A DNA stretch of 62,050 nt, from positions 17,147 through 79,196 of the forward strand of contig NZ_KB890424.1 in assembly GCF_000373105.1 (NCBI RefSeq). The letters are read 5' to 3'. The translations under genes and the position numbers were made by a program. The notes beneath the pieces were generated by a model. It searched no databases. It had not been told where the DNA came from and was given only the letters and a program-made list of their open reading frames with translations. Positions within the stretch are counted from its first letter, which is position 1; each line of letters opens with the position of its first letter. Below, one piece after another: positions 1 through 8,438 of the stretch. This stretch comes from Neolewinella persica DSM 23188. GTDB taxonomy: Bacteria > Bacteroidota > Bacteroidia > Chitinophagales > Saprospiraceae.

Positions 1-93
1 TGCAACTCCTGCAACCGAAGCGCAGCGACCCTGCAACTCCTGCAACCGGAGCGCAGCGACCCTGCAACTCCTGCAACCGAAGCGCAGCGACCC
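1..93. repeat. 31-bp tandem repeat, TGCAAC orientation (3 units)
   Basis: Three near-identical 31-bp units in head-to-tail order, each containing TGCAACTCCTGCAACC followed by GAAGCGCAGCGACCC; unit 2 differs at one base (GGAGCG). A decayed tail (TTGCAACCC) follows to about 107. The array runs in from the window edge, so its true length is unknown. It is the reverse complement of the arrays at 6547-6764 and 61915-62050. It lies 5' of the gene at 204 with the TGCAAC strand as coding strand. Confidence 0.9.
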
Positions 94-203
94 TGAAACT
101 TGCAACCCTGAGTACAAAAACCTGCCCCCTGAACACTGAATCCTAAATACTGAACCCTGATCCCTTAACGTTACGTTACCTTAGCGACCTCAGAAAGCCA
201 TAA

Positions 204-2297
204 ATGCAGAACATTACTTTTGAATATCCCGCCTGGTTCCTGATCCTTTGTGCCCTGGCGGGACTCGCAGTAGCCCTGCTGCTGTATTATCGGGAGCGTA
301 CGTTTAAGGACCAACCCAGAAGCCTGGTATGGGGCATGGGTTTATTACGCTGGCTTGGCTACAGCCTGCTTGCTGCGCTGCTGCTCTCCCCTTTGTTGCG
401 TTACCTGCAAACTGACCAGCAGGAACCCGTGGTGGTCATGGCACAGGACGTTAGTGAGTCCGTTGGGATGGAAACCGATACCATTGGCTACGCCGCCCAA
501 TGGGCGGCCCTGAAGGCCAGGCTCTCCGAAAAGTACCAGGTAGTCGACTATACCTTCGGTGCCAAAGTCAACCCCGAAGGAGACCTCCGCTTCACCGACA
601 AAAAAACGAACCTCGATGCCGTGCTGACTGAGATCAGCGATGTTTACGGCTCACAAAACCTTGGAGCCGTCATTTTGGCTACCGACGGAATTTATAATGA
701 AGGGACCAACCCTGCTTACCGGAATTTGCAAATCAAGGCTCCGGTTTATACCATCGGCCTCGGTGATACCACACAACGACGAGACCTGCTGATCCGACGG
801 GTATTCCACAACAAGATTGCCTACCTCGATGACCGTTTTTCTATTCAGATCGACGTAAGTGCCCGCAACGCCGCTGCGTCAAATACCCGGCTCACCGTAA
901 GTCGGGTAGGGGAGGGCAGTGGCGCGCCGCTGCATACGGAGACCATCGTAATTGATCGAAACGACTTCTTTACCACGCGTGAGGTTATTCTGGATGCCGA
1001 CAGGTCTGGGGTGCAACGCTATCGAATCAGCGTCTCGACCATCGGAGAAGAAGTGAGCACGGCAAATAACCGTCGCGATATTTTTGTCGATGTGCTCGAT
1101 GCCCGCCAAAAGATATTGTTGTTGGCCAATGCGCCGCATCCGGATTTGACGGCGCTTCGTCAGGCACTGGCTACCGGAAAGAATAACGAAGTGGAAATCG
1201 ACTACGCCAGTAAGTTCACGGGTAAATTCAGCGATTATGACCTGGTGGTGCTCCACCAGTTGCCATCGGTGAGGCAAGCGATAAGCTCCACCCTCGATCA
1301 GTTGCAGCGGTCCCGGATACCTACCTTGTTTATTCTTGGAGAAGGCGCCCCGGCGCGTGCAGTGAGTAGTGCGCAGGACCTGCTTAATTTCACCGGCACA
1401 GCCGGTGCTAAAGGCAATGATGTCAGTGCGCGTGCGGTCCCCGGTTTTAACCTCTTTACGCTGAGCGAAGACTTACTGCAGTCGTTGCCGAAATTTCCGC
1501 CCCTGACGGCGCCCTTCGGGGAGTTTGTGGTCGGGCCGGGAGCTTCGACGGTACTTAAGCAGCGGATTGGCCGGGTCGATACAGATTACCCCCTGATCGT
1601 TGTCGGCGAAAGCCGGGGCGTAAGGACTGGTGTTATCGCTGGTTCCGGCCTGTGGCAATGGCGTTTGTTCGACTTCCTGGAATACGGAAAACACGAACAT
1701 TTTGACGAGTTGATCAGCCAACTCAGTCAGTACCTGACGGTGCAGGAAGACAAGCGGCGCTTCCGGGTGAGCTTGCCAGAGAACATCTTCGATGAAAACG
1801 AAGCGGTGCAGCTAGATGCGGAGCTGTACAATAGTAACTACGAGCTGATCAATGATCCGGAAGCGACGGTACTCATCACCGGGCCGGAGGGCCGGGAGTA
1901 TCCTTTCGCCTTCACCAGGACCACTAATGCCTATACCCTGAACGCAGGTACCCTGCCAGTAGGCAACTATAGGTTCCAGGCCACTACGAATACGGGCAAC
2001 GAGAACCTGACTTTCGACGGGCGCTTCAGTGTTCAGGCCGTTGAATTAGAGCGGTATGTGCTGGAGGCTGATCACGGGTTATTGCGGCAATTAAGCGACC
2101 GCTATGGCGGGGAGCTGCTCTTTCCGGCCGACCTGGAGACGTTGCCTACACGCCTGGAAACCAGCGGGACGGTCAAACCCGTACGCTTTGAGACGATAAA
2201 TACCCGTTCGGTGGTTCACCTGAAGTGGATCTTCTTCGTATTACTGACTCTCTTTGCCGGTGAATGGTTTATGCGCCGGTACTTTGGGGGCTATTAA
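204..2297 (+). CDS. VWA-like membrane protein of unknown role
   Basis: A 697-residue protein with two membrane helices near the N terminus (about residues 11-28 and 47-66) and one at the extreme C terminus (about 674-690), so most of the chain is probably periplasmic. Residues 82-86 read D-V-S-E-S, a metal-ion-dependent adhesion site (DxSxS), and a later ATDGIYNEG stretch fits the third metal-binding loop, so the soluble part begins with a von Willebrand A-like domain. The architecture recalls BatA/BatB-like and other Bacteroidota VWA membrane proteins, but the large C-terminal half is not recognised. It precedes the polysaccharide locus and is separated from it by about 150 bp. The start is the ATG at 204. 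No function is claimed beyond a surface or periplasmic binding role. Confidence 0.8.
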   Translation: MQNITFEYPAWFLILCALAGLAVALLLYYRERTFKDQPRSLVWGMGLLRWLGYSLLAALLLSPLLRYLQTDQQEPVVVMAQDVSESVGMETDTIGYAAQWAALKARLSEKYQVVDYTFGAKVNPEGDLRFTDKKTNLDAVLTEISDVYGSQNLGAVILATDGIYNEGTNPAYRNLQIKAPVYTIGLGDTTQRRDLLIRRVFHNKIAYLDDRFSIQIDVSARNAAASNTRLTVSRVGEGSGAPLHTETIVIDRNDFFTTREVILDADRSGVQRYRISVSTIGEEVSTANNRRDIFVDVLDARQKILLLANAPHPDLTALRQALATGKNNEVEIDYASKFTGKFSDYDLVVLHQLPSVRQAISSTLDQLQRSRIPTLFILGEGAPARAVSSAQDLLNFTGTAGAKGNDVSARAVPGFNLFTLSEDLLQSLPKFPPLTAPFGEFVVGPGASTVLKQRIGRVDTDYPLIVVGESRGVRTGVIAGSGLWQWRLFDFLEYGKHEHFDELISQLSQYLTVQEDKRRFRVSLPENIFDENEAVQLDAELYNSNYELINDPEATVLITGPEGREYPFAFTRTTNAYTLNAGTLPVGNYRFQATTNTGNENLTFDGRFSVQAVELERYVLEADHGLLRQLSDRYGGELLFPADLETLPTRLETSGTVKPVRFETINTRSVVHLKWIFFVLLTLFAGEWFMRRYFGGY

Positions 2298-2417
2298 TGG
2301 GGAGATAAAAGCGCCTAACACCTACTAAATCCAGCGTTAATAAAACAGTGTATTGGTAAATCGTTAAGCAATGGGTCCTCAAACCCTGGATCTACCCGAT
2401 TTCCCCCCCGCATTCTC

Positions 2418-2426
2418 TATCTTTGC
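2418..2426 (+). promoter_or_regulatory. Bacteroidota-type -7 promoter element
   Basis: TATCTTTGC matches the Bacteroidota sigma-ABfr -7 consensus TAnnTTTG. It ends 28 bp before the ATG at 2455, so a transcript would start near 2433 and could not include the upstream in-frame ATG at 2371. A clear -33 TTG was not seen at the usual distance. This places the promoter of the polysaccharide locus directly in front of its antiterminator. Confidence 0.6.
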
Positions 2427-2454
2427 GCTTCGATTTAAACTTTCAGTCAGCCCT

Positions 2455-3099
2455 ATGGCGATCCGAATTTCGAGCCTCAACCACCGGCTTCAATCCCAAA
2501 ATAATCAAACTACCGATGACCTGCACGTCAGGGAACGGCGATGGTTTGCGGTAAGGACTTCGAGTAAGCACGAAAAGCGTGCCGTTGAGGAACTTACGGC
2601 GGAAGGAGTCGATGCCTGGACACCGTTACGGGAAAAAGTATACCATTACACCTCCAAGAAGGTAACCCGACAGTTGCCTCTGCTAACCGGATACGTTTTT
2701 GTAAACATCACCCGGGAGGAAGAAAACACCGTGCGCTTCGCGCACTACGTGTCTTGTTTTCTGAAAATCGGTCGGACCCGGCGGCAGGTAACCACCGCCG
2801 AAATGGATCTTTTACGTAAACTTAGTACGGACCGAACCCTCGATTGGGAGACGGTGGAAGATTCGTTCGATTTCAGTGAAGGGACGCCGGTTGAAATCAT
2901 CAAAGGTCCACTCGTCGGCGTGCGTGGACATTACGTCAGTAAAAAAAATAAGAAAACCTTCGTGATTGCACTGGGAAGTCTCAACGCTTGCCTAGCTACC
3001 TGTGAAGTAGACCCTCGCTACCTGGTAGCACTGGAGGGAGCTGCTATGCCGGGGCAACAGAACAAGGAGCAACACGAAGGGAAAAGAAAGCTTTGGTAA
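2455..3099 (+). CDS. UpxY/NusG-like transcription antiterminator
   Basis: A NusG-family protein of 214 residues from the ATG at 2455 (MAIRISSLNH). It has the NusG N-terminal domain (WFAVRTSSKHEKRAVEEL, then LLTGYVFV) and a C-terminal KOW-like segment (EGTPVEIIKGPLVGVRGH). In Bacteroides, UpxY proteins are encoded first in capsule operons and let RNA polymerase read through long untranslated leaders; the same head-of-locus position here supports that role. A longer reading from 2371 is open, but its start lies upstream of the -7 box, so 2455 is preferred. Likely acts in cis on the locus downstream. The family is certain; the specificity is inferred. Confidence 0.88.
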   Translation: MAIRISSLNHRLQSQNNQTTDDLHVRERRWFAVRTSSKHEKRAVEELTAEGVDAWTPLREKVYHYTSKKVTRQLPLLTGYVFVNITREEENTVRFAHYVSCFLKIGRTRRQVTTAEMDLLRKLSTDRTLDWETVEDSFDFSEGTPVEIIKGPLVGVRGHYVSKKNKKTFVIALGSLNACLATCEVDPRYLVALEGAAMPGQQNKEQHEGKRKLW

Positions 3100-3315
3100 A
3101 AGCGACATACCAAGTTAGGCAAACTGGCCGCGTGGAGCGGTTGGGGCTGAGTGGTTTCGACGCTTGGACGCCGAAGGCGTGGAGAGACTTAGAGAATGGT
3201 GGAATGAGAGAATGGCTGCCGCAAGGAAGAGCTCGCAACACTCGTTTTATGTGGTTTATTCACTCATTCCATAATTCTCCCATTCTCTTTCCCAAGGCAA
3301 TGAAATGAGCTATTT

Positions 3316-4329
3316 ATGATCCTTATCACCGGTTCCGCAGGTTTTATCGGCCATGCCCTTACTAATGTCCTTGCAAAAGCGGGGAAAGAGGTGGTGGGCA
3401 TCGATAACCTGAACGACTACTACAACCCTGATCTGAAGTGGAGCCGATTGGCCGATGCAGGCATCAGCCGTGAGGAGGTGGAAGCTAGTGGAGAGGCCGT
3501 AAGCACCCGCTTCCCGAACTACCGCTTCCGTAAATTGGGATTGGAAGACCGGCATGGAATGGGCAAGTTGTTTCAGGATTTTTCCTTCGTCAAGGTTTGT
3601 AACCTGGCGGCCCAGGCAGGCGTGAGGTACAGTCTGACCAACCCCCTGGCTTACGTGGACAGCAATGTAACCGGCTTCGTGAACGTGCTGGAAAACTGCC
3701 GCAAGCACGAAATAGAACATTTGGTCTACGCTAGCAGCAGCAGTGTTTATGGGCTTAACGATAAAGTTCCTTTTGCGGAATCGGACCCGGTGGATCAGCC
3801 CGCCAGCCTCTACGCTGCCACCAAGCGCAGCAACGAATTGTTGGCACACACCTACAGCCATCTTTACCAACTGCCCACTACGGGCCTGCGGTTCTTTACC
3901 GTGTACGGCCCGTGGGGCCGGCCGGATATGGCCTACAGCCTGTTCAGTGACGCGATTCTTAATGGCCGGCCGATTAAGGTGTTTAACCACGGTGAGATGT
4001 CGCGGGATTTTACTTACGTCGACGATATTGTAGAGGGGCTGCGCCGGGTATTGGTGACGCCGCGCCCCCCGCAGCTGGGCGTGCCTAACCGGGTGTACAA
4101 TATTGGCAACGGCAGCCCCGTCAGCCTGCTTAATTTTATCGAAATTATGGAGCGGCACCTTGGGGTCACCGCCGAAAAAGAATACCTGGGTATGCAGCCG
4201 GGTGACGTAGAGAAGACCTTTGCTGACACGACTGCCCTGGAGGAAGATTACGACTACCGGGCAACTACCGATCTTGACGAGGGTATTGGTGCTTTTGTCA
4301 AGTGGTACCGGGAGTATTATAAAGTTTAG
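3316..4329 (+). CDS. UDP-glucuronate 4-epimerase-like SDR (CapI type)
   Basis: An extended SDR of 337 residues. The NAD-binding GSAGFIG is at residues 6-12 and the catalytic YAATK at 166-170; the segments DNLNDYYNPDLKWSRL and GLRFFTVYGPWGRPDMA are typical of CapI/UDP-glucuronate 4-epimerases, which interconvert UDP-GlcA and UDP-GalA in the cytoplasm. A close relative lies at 19272-20354 in the low-GC cassette. About 215 bp of apparently non-coding DNA separate it from the antiterminator. Other UDP-hexose or UDP-HexNAc 4-epimerase activity is possible because the family is not separable by eye. Confidence 0.85.
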   Translation: MILITGSAGFIGHALTNVLAKAGKEVVGIDNLNDYYNPDLKWSRLADAGISREEVEASGEAVSTRFPNYRFRKLGLEDRHGMGKLFQDFSFVKVCNLAAQAGVRYSLTNPLAYVDSNVTGFVNVLENCRKHEIEHLVYASSSSVYGLNDKVPFAESDPVDQPASLYAATKRSNELLAHTYSHLYQLPTTGLRFFTVYGPWGRPDMAYSLFSDAILNGRPIKVFNHGEMSRDFTYVDDIVEGLRRVLVTPRPPQLGVPNRVYNIGNGSPVSLLNFIEIMERHLGVTAEKEYLGMQPGDVEKTFADTTALEEDYDYRATTDLDEGIGAFVKWYREYYKV

Positions 4330-4352
4330 GCGGGGACGCGGGTGCAGGGTAA

Positions 4353-4394
4353 GGTAACCACTAAGGCATTAAGAGCACTAAGAACTACACTAAG
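4353..4394 (-). repeat. Single copy of the 59-bp-family repeat, reverse orientation
   Basis: GGTAACCACTAAGGCATTAAG followed by an AGCACTAAGAACTACACTAAG-like stretch is the reverse complement of the core found as arrays at 34245-34459 and 47004-47205. It sits just after the stop codon of the epimerase gene. Another reverse copy is at 33623-33696, after neuC. Confidence 0.75.
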
Positions 4395-4441
4395 GGCAAG
4401 GGGCTGTGCCCCGGGAATTCCCGGGGCTCAGCCCCTCGCCC
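4394..4441. repeat. 48-bp near-perfect palindrome in the rfbB leader
   Basis: The sequence is a palindrome centred on GAATTC at 4415-4420, with 22 of 24 bases paired between arms. As RNA it would form a very stable hairpin (CCCCGGGAA/TTCCCGGGG core) ending 24 bp before the rfbB start. There is no U-tract, so it is not a classical terminator; it may be a mobile REP-like element or an attenuator. Confidence 0.8.
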
Positions 4442-4465
4442 TGGATTGTAAATAAAAACAGAGGT

Positions 4466-5530
4466 ATGTCAGCAATAGAAAAAACAATCCTGGTGACCGG
4501 CGGAGCCGGATTTATTGGCAACCACGTTGTTCGTCGGTTGGTCCGGAATTACCCGCAGTACAAAGTCGTTAACCTGGACGCCCTGACCTATGCGGGAAAC
4601 CTGGAGAATGTAGCCGACGTGGCCGATGCGGGGAACTACAGTTTTGTGAAGGCTGACATTACAGATTTGGAAGCGATTCGCTCGGTGTTTGCCGTTTACT
4701 CACCAGACGTGGTGATTCACCTGGCAGCAGAGAGCCACGTTGACCGGAGTATCGAGGATCCTCTCCTCTTCGTGAAGACGAACCTGTTGGGAACTGCCAC
4801 AATGTTACAAGTCGCAAAAGAAGCCTGGCAGGCAGATTTTTCGGGTAAGTTGTTCTACCACGTGAGTACGGATGAAGTGTACGGTAGCCTGGGAACAGAG
4901 GGGTTCTTCGTGGAAGACACTCCTTACGATCCGCGCAGCCCCTACTCTGCCTCTAAGGCCGGTAGCGACCATCTGGTGCGTGCATGGGGCCATACCTTCG
5001 GTCTTCCGGTCGTACTGTCTAACTGCTCGAACAACTACGGCCCCTACCAGTTTCCCGAAAAGCTGCTGCCGCTCTTCATCAACAACATCCGCCACCTGAA
5101 ACCATTACCCGTCTACGGTAAAGGAATCAACGTACGTGACTGGTTGTACGTGGAGGACCATGCGCGGGCGATTGACGATATCCTGCACAAAGGCAGCGTT
5201 GGGGAAACCTACAATATCGGCGGGCACAACGAATACCGAAACATCGACCTGATTCATTTGCTGTGTAAGCTGATGGACAAGAAACTTGACCGTAGGGAAG
5301 GCACCTCGGCCAATCTGATCACTTACGTTACCGACCGGGCCGGCCACGATATGCGCTATGCCATTGACGCGACGAAGCTAAAAGAAGAACTTGGCTGGAC
5401 GCCCAGCCTGAAGTTCGAAGAAGGATTGGACAAAACGATCGACTGGTACCTGGACAACGAGGATTGGCTGGAGGGGGTTACCAGCGGGGCTTATCAGGCG
5501 TACTACGATAAGATGTACGGAGGGAATTAA
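4466..5530 (+). CDS. rfbB: dTDP-glucose 4,6-dehydratase
   Basis: RmlB/RfbB, 354 residues from the ATG at 4466 (MSAIEKTILVTGG), preceded by AGAGG. It converts dTDP-glucose to dTDP-4-keto-6-deoxyglucose. GGAGFIG at residues 12-18 binds NAD; HVSTDEVYG carries the Thr-Asp-Glu of the dehydratase site and YSASKAGSD the Tyr/Lys pair. A longer reading from 4406 would start inside the 48-bp palindrome and is rejected. It pairs with rfbA downstream, which supplies dTDP-glucose. rfbC and rfbD are not in the window, so either they lie elsewhere or the intermediate feeds another dTDP-sugar. Confidence 0.95.
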   Translation: MSAIEKTILVTGGAGFIGNHVVRRLVRNYPQYKVVNLDALTYAGNLENVADVADAGNYSFVKADITDLEAIRSVFAVYSPDVVIHLAAESHVDRSIEDPLLFVKTNLLGTATMLQVAKEAWQADFSGKLFYHVSTDEVYGSLGTEGFFVEDTPYDPRSPYSASKAGSDHLVRAWGHTFGLPVVLSNCSNNYGPYQFPEKLLPLFINNIRHLKPLPVYGKGINVRDWLYVEDHARAIDDILHKGSVGETYNIGGHNEYRNIDLIHLLCKLMDKKLDRREGTSANLITYVTDRAGHDMRYAIDATKLKEELGWTPSLKFEEGLDKTIDWYLDNEDWLEGVTSGAYQAYYDKMYGGN

Positions 5531-5531
5531 T

Positions 5532-5676
5532 CTTGTAGTTCAGTAGTCTAGTAAGCTACCGCACTTGGAGCTCGCTTCGCTCGTCGGGATTAGCCTGCCA
5601 GCCTATAAAGACTATCGAACTACCAGACTATAACGTGCGGTAGCCTATCAGACTACTGAAGTACCAGACTACAAGA
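5532..5676. repeat. Imperfect inverted repeat between rfbB and rfbA
   Basis: The left arm begins TCTTGTAGT and ends AGTAAGCTACCGCAC (to about 5565). The right arm (about 5635-5676) begins GTGCGGTAGCCTATCAGAC and ends CTACAAGAC. The arms pair over roughly 34 bp apart from an 8-bp insertion in one of them; the central part contains a small GCTCGCTTCGCTCG hairpin. It looks like a short mobile or REP-like element rather than a terminator, because it has no U-run. Confidence 0.65.
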
Positions 5677-5683
5677 CTAATCT

Positions 5684-6547
5684 ATGAAAGGTATCATCCT
5701 GGCCGGCGGATCCGGCACCCGGCTTTACCCAATAACCAAGGGCGTATGCAAGCAATTGATGCCGGTATACGATAAGCCGATGATCTATTATCCGTTGTCT
5801 ATCCTGTTATTGGCGGGCATTCGGGAAATACTGATCATTACAACTCCGGAAGATAACGCCGCTTTTCGGAACCTGCTGGGAGATGGAAGCGAACTGGGCT
5901 GCCGTTTTGAATTTGCAATTCAGGAAGTTCCCAACGGATTGGCGCAGGCCTTCGTAATCGGAGAGGAGTTTGTGAACGGCGATAAGGCCGCCTTGATCCT
6001 GGGCGATAATATTTTCCATGGTGCCGGGCTGAGCAACCTTTTGCAGGAAAGCGCAAAGCTGACCAAAGGGGCCAGGGTCTTTGCCTACCCCGTCCATGAT
6101 CCTGAACGCTACGGTGTTGTGGAATTCGATTCGGAGAAACGGGCTATTTCGATTGAAGAAAAGCCCAGTAAGCCAAAGAGCAAATACGCCGTCCCCGGCC
6201 TGTACTTCTACGATGAACGGGTAACGGAGATCGCTAAAAATATTGAGCCAAGTGCCCGTGGAGAGTATGAGATTACGGACGTCAACCGGAAGTACCTGGA
6301 AATGGGAGAACTGGAAGTCGGCGTAATGAACCGGGGCACCGCCTGGCTCGACACCGGGACTTTTGAAAGCCTGCACGATGCGGCGGAATTTGTCCGGGTC
6401 ATCGAAAAACGGCAAGACTTTAAGATCGGCTGTATCGAGGAGGTTGCCTGGCGGATGGGGTATATTGATGACGGGCAACTGCGTAGTATTGCCGGGCCTT
6501 TGAAGAAGAGTGGGTATGGGGATTATTTGCTGCAGTTGTTGCAGTAG
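5684..6547 (+). CDS. rfbA: Glucose-1-phosphate thymidylyltransferase
   Basis: RmlA/RfbA, 287 residues, the usual family length. It makes dTDP-glucose from glucose-1-phosphate and dTTP. The N terminus [18 protein letters not shown] is the nucleotide-binding signature; [25 protein letters not shown] and EKPSKPKS are family landmarks. The start is the ATG at 5684. The last residues (LLQLLQ) and the TAG stop fall within sequence resembling the first unit of the tandem repeat that continues to 6764, so the gene's 3' end has merged with the repeat. It supplies the substrate for rfbB. Confidence 0.96.
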   Translation: MKGIILAGGSGTRLYPITKGVCKQLMPVYDKPMIYYPLSILLLAGIREILIITTPEDNAAFRNLLGDGSELGCRFEFAIQEVPNGLAQAFVIGEEFVNGDKAALILGDNIFHGAGLSNLLQESAKLTKGARVFAYPVHDPERYGVVEFDSEKRAISIEEKPSKPKSKYAVPGLYFYDERVTEIAKNIEPSARGEYEITDVNRKYLEMGELEVGVMNRGTAWLDTGTFESLHDAAEFVRVIEKRQDFKIGCIEEVAWRMGYIDDGQLRSIAGPLKKSGYGDYLLQLLQ

Positions 6548-6764
6548 TCGCTTCGCTCCTGTTGCGGTTGTTGCGGGGTCGCTTTGCTCCTGTTGCAGGA
6601 GTTGCAGGGTCGCTTTGCTCCTGTTGCGGTTGTTGCAGTAGTCGCTTTGCTCCTGTTGCGGTTGTTGCGGGGTCGCTTTGCTCCTGTTGCAGTTGTTGCA
6701 GGGTCGCTTCGCTCCTGTTGCAGTTGTTGCAGTAGTCGCTACGCTCCTGTTGCAGTTGTTGCAA
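6547..6764. repeat. 31/32-bp tandem repeat, GTTGCAG orientation (7 units)
   Basis: Seven units at 6547, 6578, 6609, 6641, 6672, 6703 and 6735, each starting GTCGCTTYGCTCCTGTTGC and ending in two TTGCRG words. Lengths alternate 31 or 32 bp depending on a G or TA joint. The first base is the last base of the rfbA stop codon, and the array ends 6 bp from the stop codon of the convergent four-helix-bundle gene. It is the inverse of the arrays at 1-93 and 7271-7360. Confidence 0.95.
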
Positions 6765-6769
6765 AATTG

Positions 6770-7141
6770 CTACTTCTTCCATTTGTCGCTAACGAATGTA
6801 CTGAAATTGTATAATTTTGCTCCCAGCTTTCGGTAACGAACCATTAGGTCCAGTGCTTTTTCACGATGATCGGGGTGCACAGCAGCTATTTTCCGCAGGT
6901 GATTTACAGTCTCGTCGTTACTGGCTCTTGAGTAGGTGAGGAATCTAAGGAAGTCTTTTTGATAATCCTTTCGACCATAGCCTTCTACAATATTTGAATT
7001 GACACTATCTGAGGACCTGCGCAGTTGGCTACCTTGTTCGTATAACTCGTACTTTGGTAGCGTACGCGTAAATTCGTGGACATTGACGAAAAGATCAAAG
7101 GATTCCTGATAGACCCCAAGGTCTAAGTATGACTTAGCCAC
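6770..7141 (-). CDS. Four-helix-bundle protein (S23/IVS family)
   Basis: A 123-residue, all-helical protein. The pattern YQESFDLFVNVHEFTRTLP, QLRRSSDSVNSNIVEGYGRK and FLRFLTYSRASNDE is the hallmark of the four-helix-bundle family first seen inside 23S rRNA intervening sequences; the Avd protein of diversity-generating retroelements shares the fold. The molecular role is unknown. It runs against its neighbours and has no link to sugar metabolism. It is bracketed by TTGCAG-family arrays in opposite orientation (6547-6764 and 7271-7360), which resembles a passenger gene in a stem-loop element. Start is the ATG ending at 7141. Confidence 0.9.
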   Translation of the reverse strand: MAKSYLDLGVYQESFDLFVNVHEFTRTLPKYELYEQGSQLRRSSDSVNSNIVEGYGRKDYQKDFLRFLTYSRASNDETVNHLRKIAAVHPDHREKALDLMVRYRKLGAKLYNFSTFVSDKWKK

Positions 7142-7270
7142 AATAATTAATTTGCGAACAAAAAGAAATGCATCGATGGGGAAGGGTCTGAAATAAGGCG
7201 GTAGGAATTGATAAGTACGATGCGGGTAACGTAAATGTAGTAAAAATTTTAATTAAACAGAAAATGTTGC

Positions 7271-7360
7271 TGCAACCCCTGCAACCCCTGCAACCCCTGC
7301 AACCCCTGCAACCCCTGCAACCCCTGCAACCCCTGCAACCCCTGCAACCCCTGCAACCCC
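7271..7360. repeat. 9-bp tandem repeat (TGCAACCCC)10 abutting a start codon
   Basis: Ten perfect copies of TGCAACCCC, followed by TGCT and then the ATG at 7365. The array occupies the whole position of a ribosome-binding site, with no purine-rich sequence between it and the start. Perfect identity of all units implies recent expansion or active slippage. Confidence 0.97.
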
Positions 7361-7364
7361 TGCT

Positions 7365-8306
<942 letters not shown>

Positions 8307-8325
8307 GGGCTTCAACAAACGAAAA

Positions 8326-8368
8326 CGAGGGGTTCCGCCTGATCCTTCGGATCGACGCTCACCCCTCG
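8326..8368. repeat. Hairpin between uxs and the dehydrogenase gene
   Basis: CGAGGGGT at 8326-8333 pairs with ACCCCTCG at 8361-8368, with a smaller GATCC/GGATC hairpin in the loop. There is no U-tract. It could be a weak processing site or an element remnant. Confidence 0.45.
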
Positions 8369-8438
8369 CTACAAGAGACGGCCCTCCGGGCCTAGAATTG
8401 AAAACCAACCAGCGAGAAGGCTGGGGAACAAATAAAAT

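Noticed and set aside
1..93. CRISPR array
   Set aside because: The units are contiguous, with no unique spacers between repeats; the same holds at 6547, 7271, 34245, 47004 and 61915. No cas genes occur.
3093..3308. 71-codon open frame after the antiterminator gene
   Set aside because: Its translation is repeat-derived (GAATGAGAGAATGG words) with no family resemblance, and it lies in variable intergenic DNA.
3310..4158. 282-codon antisense frame across the epimerase gene
   Set aside because: It is a shadow of a well-supported SDR on the plus strand; composition follows the codon bias of the real gene.
5532..5676. Rho-independent terminator after rfbB
   Set aside because: The stem is long and imperfect and is not followed by a U-run; it fits a dispersed element better.
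6420..6814. Open frames on both strands through the 31-bp array
   Set aside because: The translations are only the repeat (e.g. LLLQQ- and ATGAKR-type words) and begin in rfbA or end in the four-helix gene.
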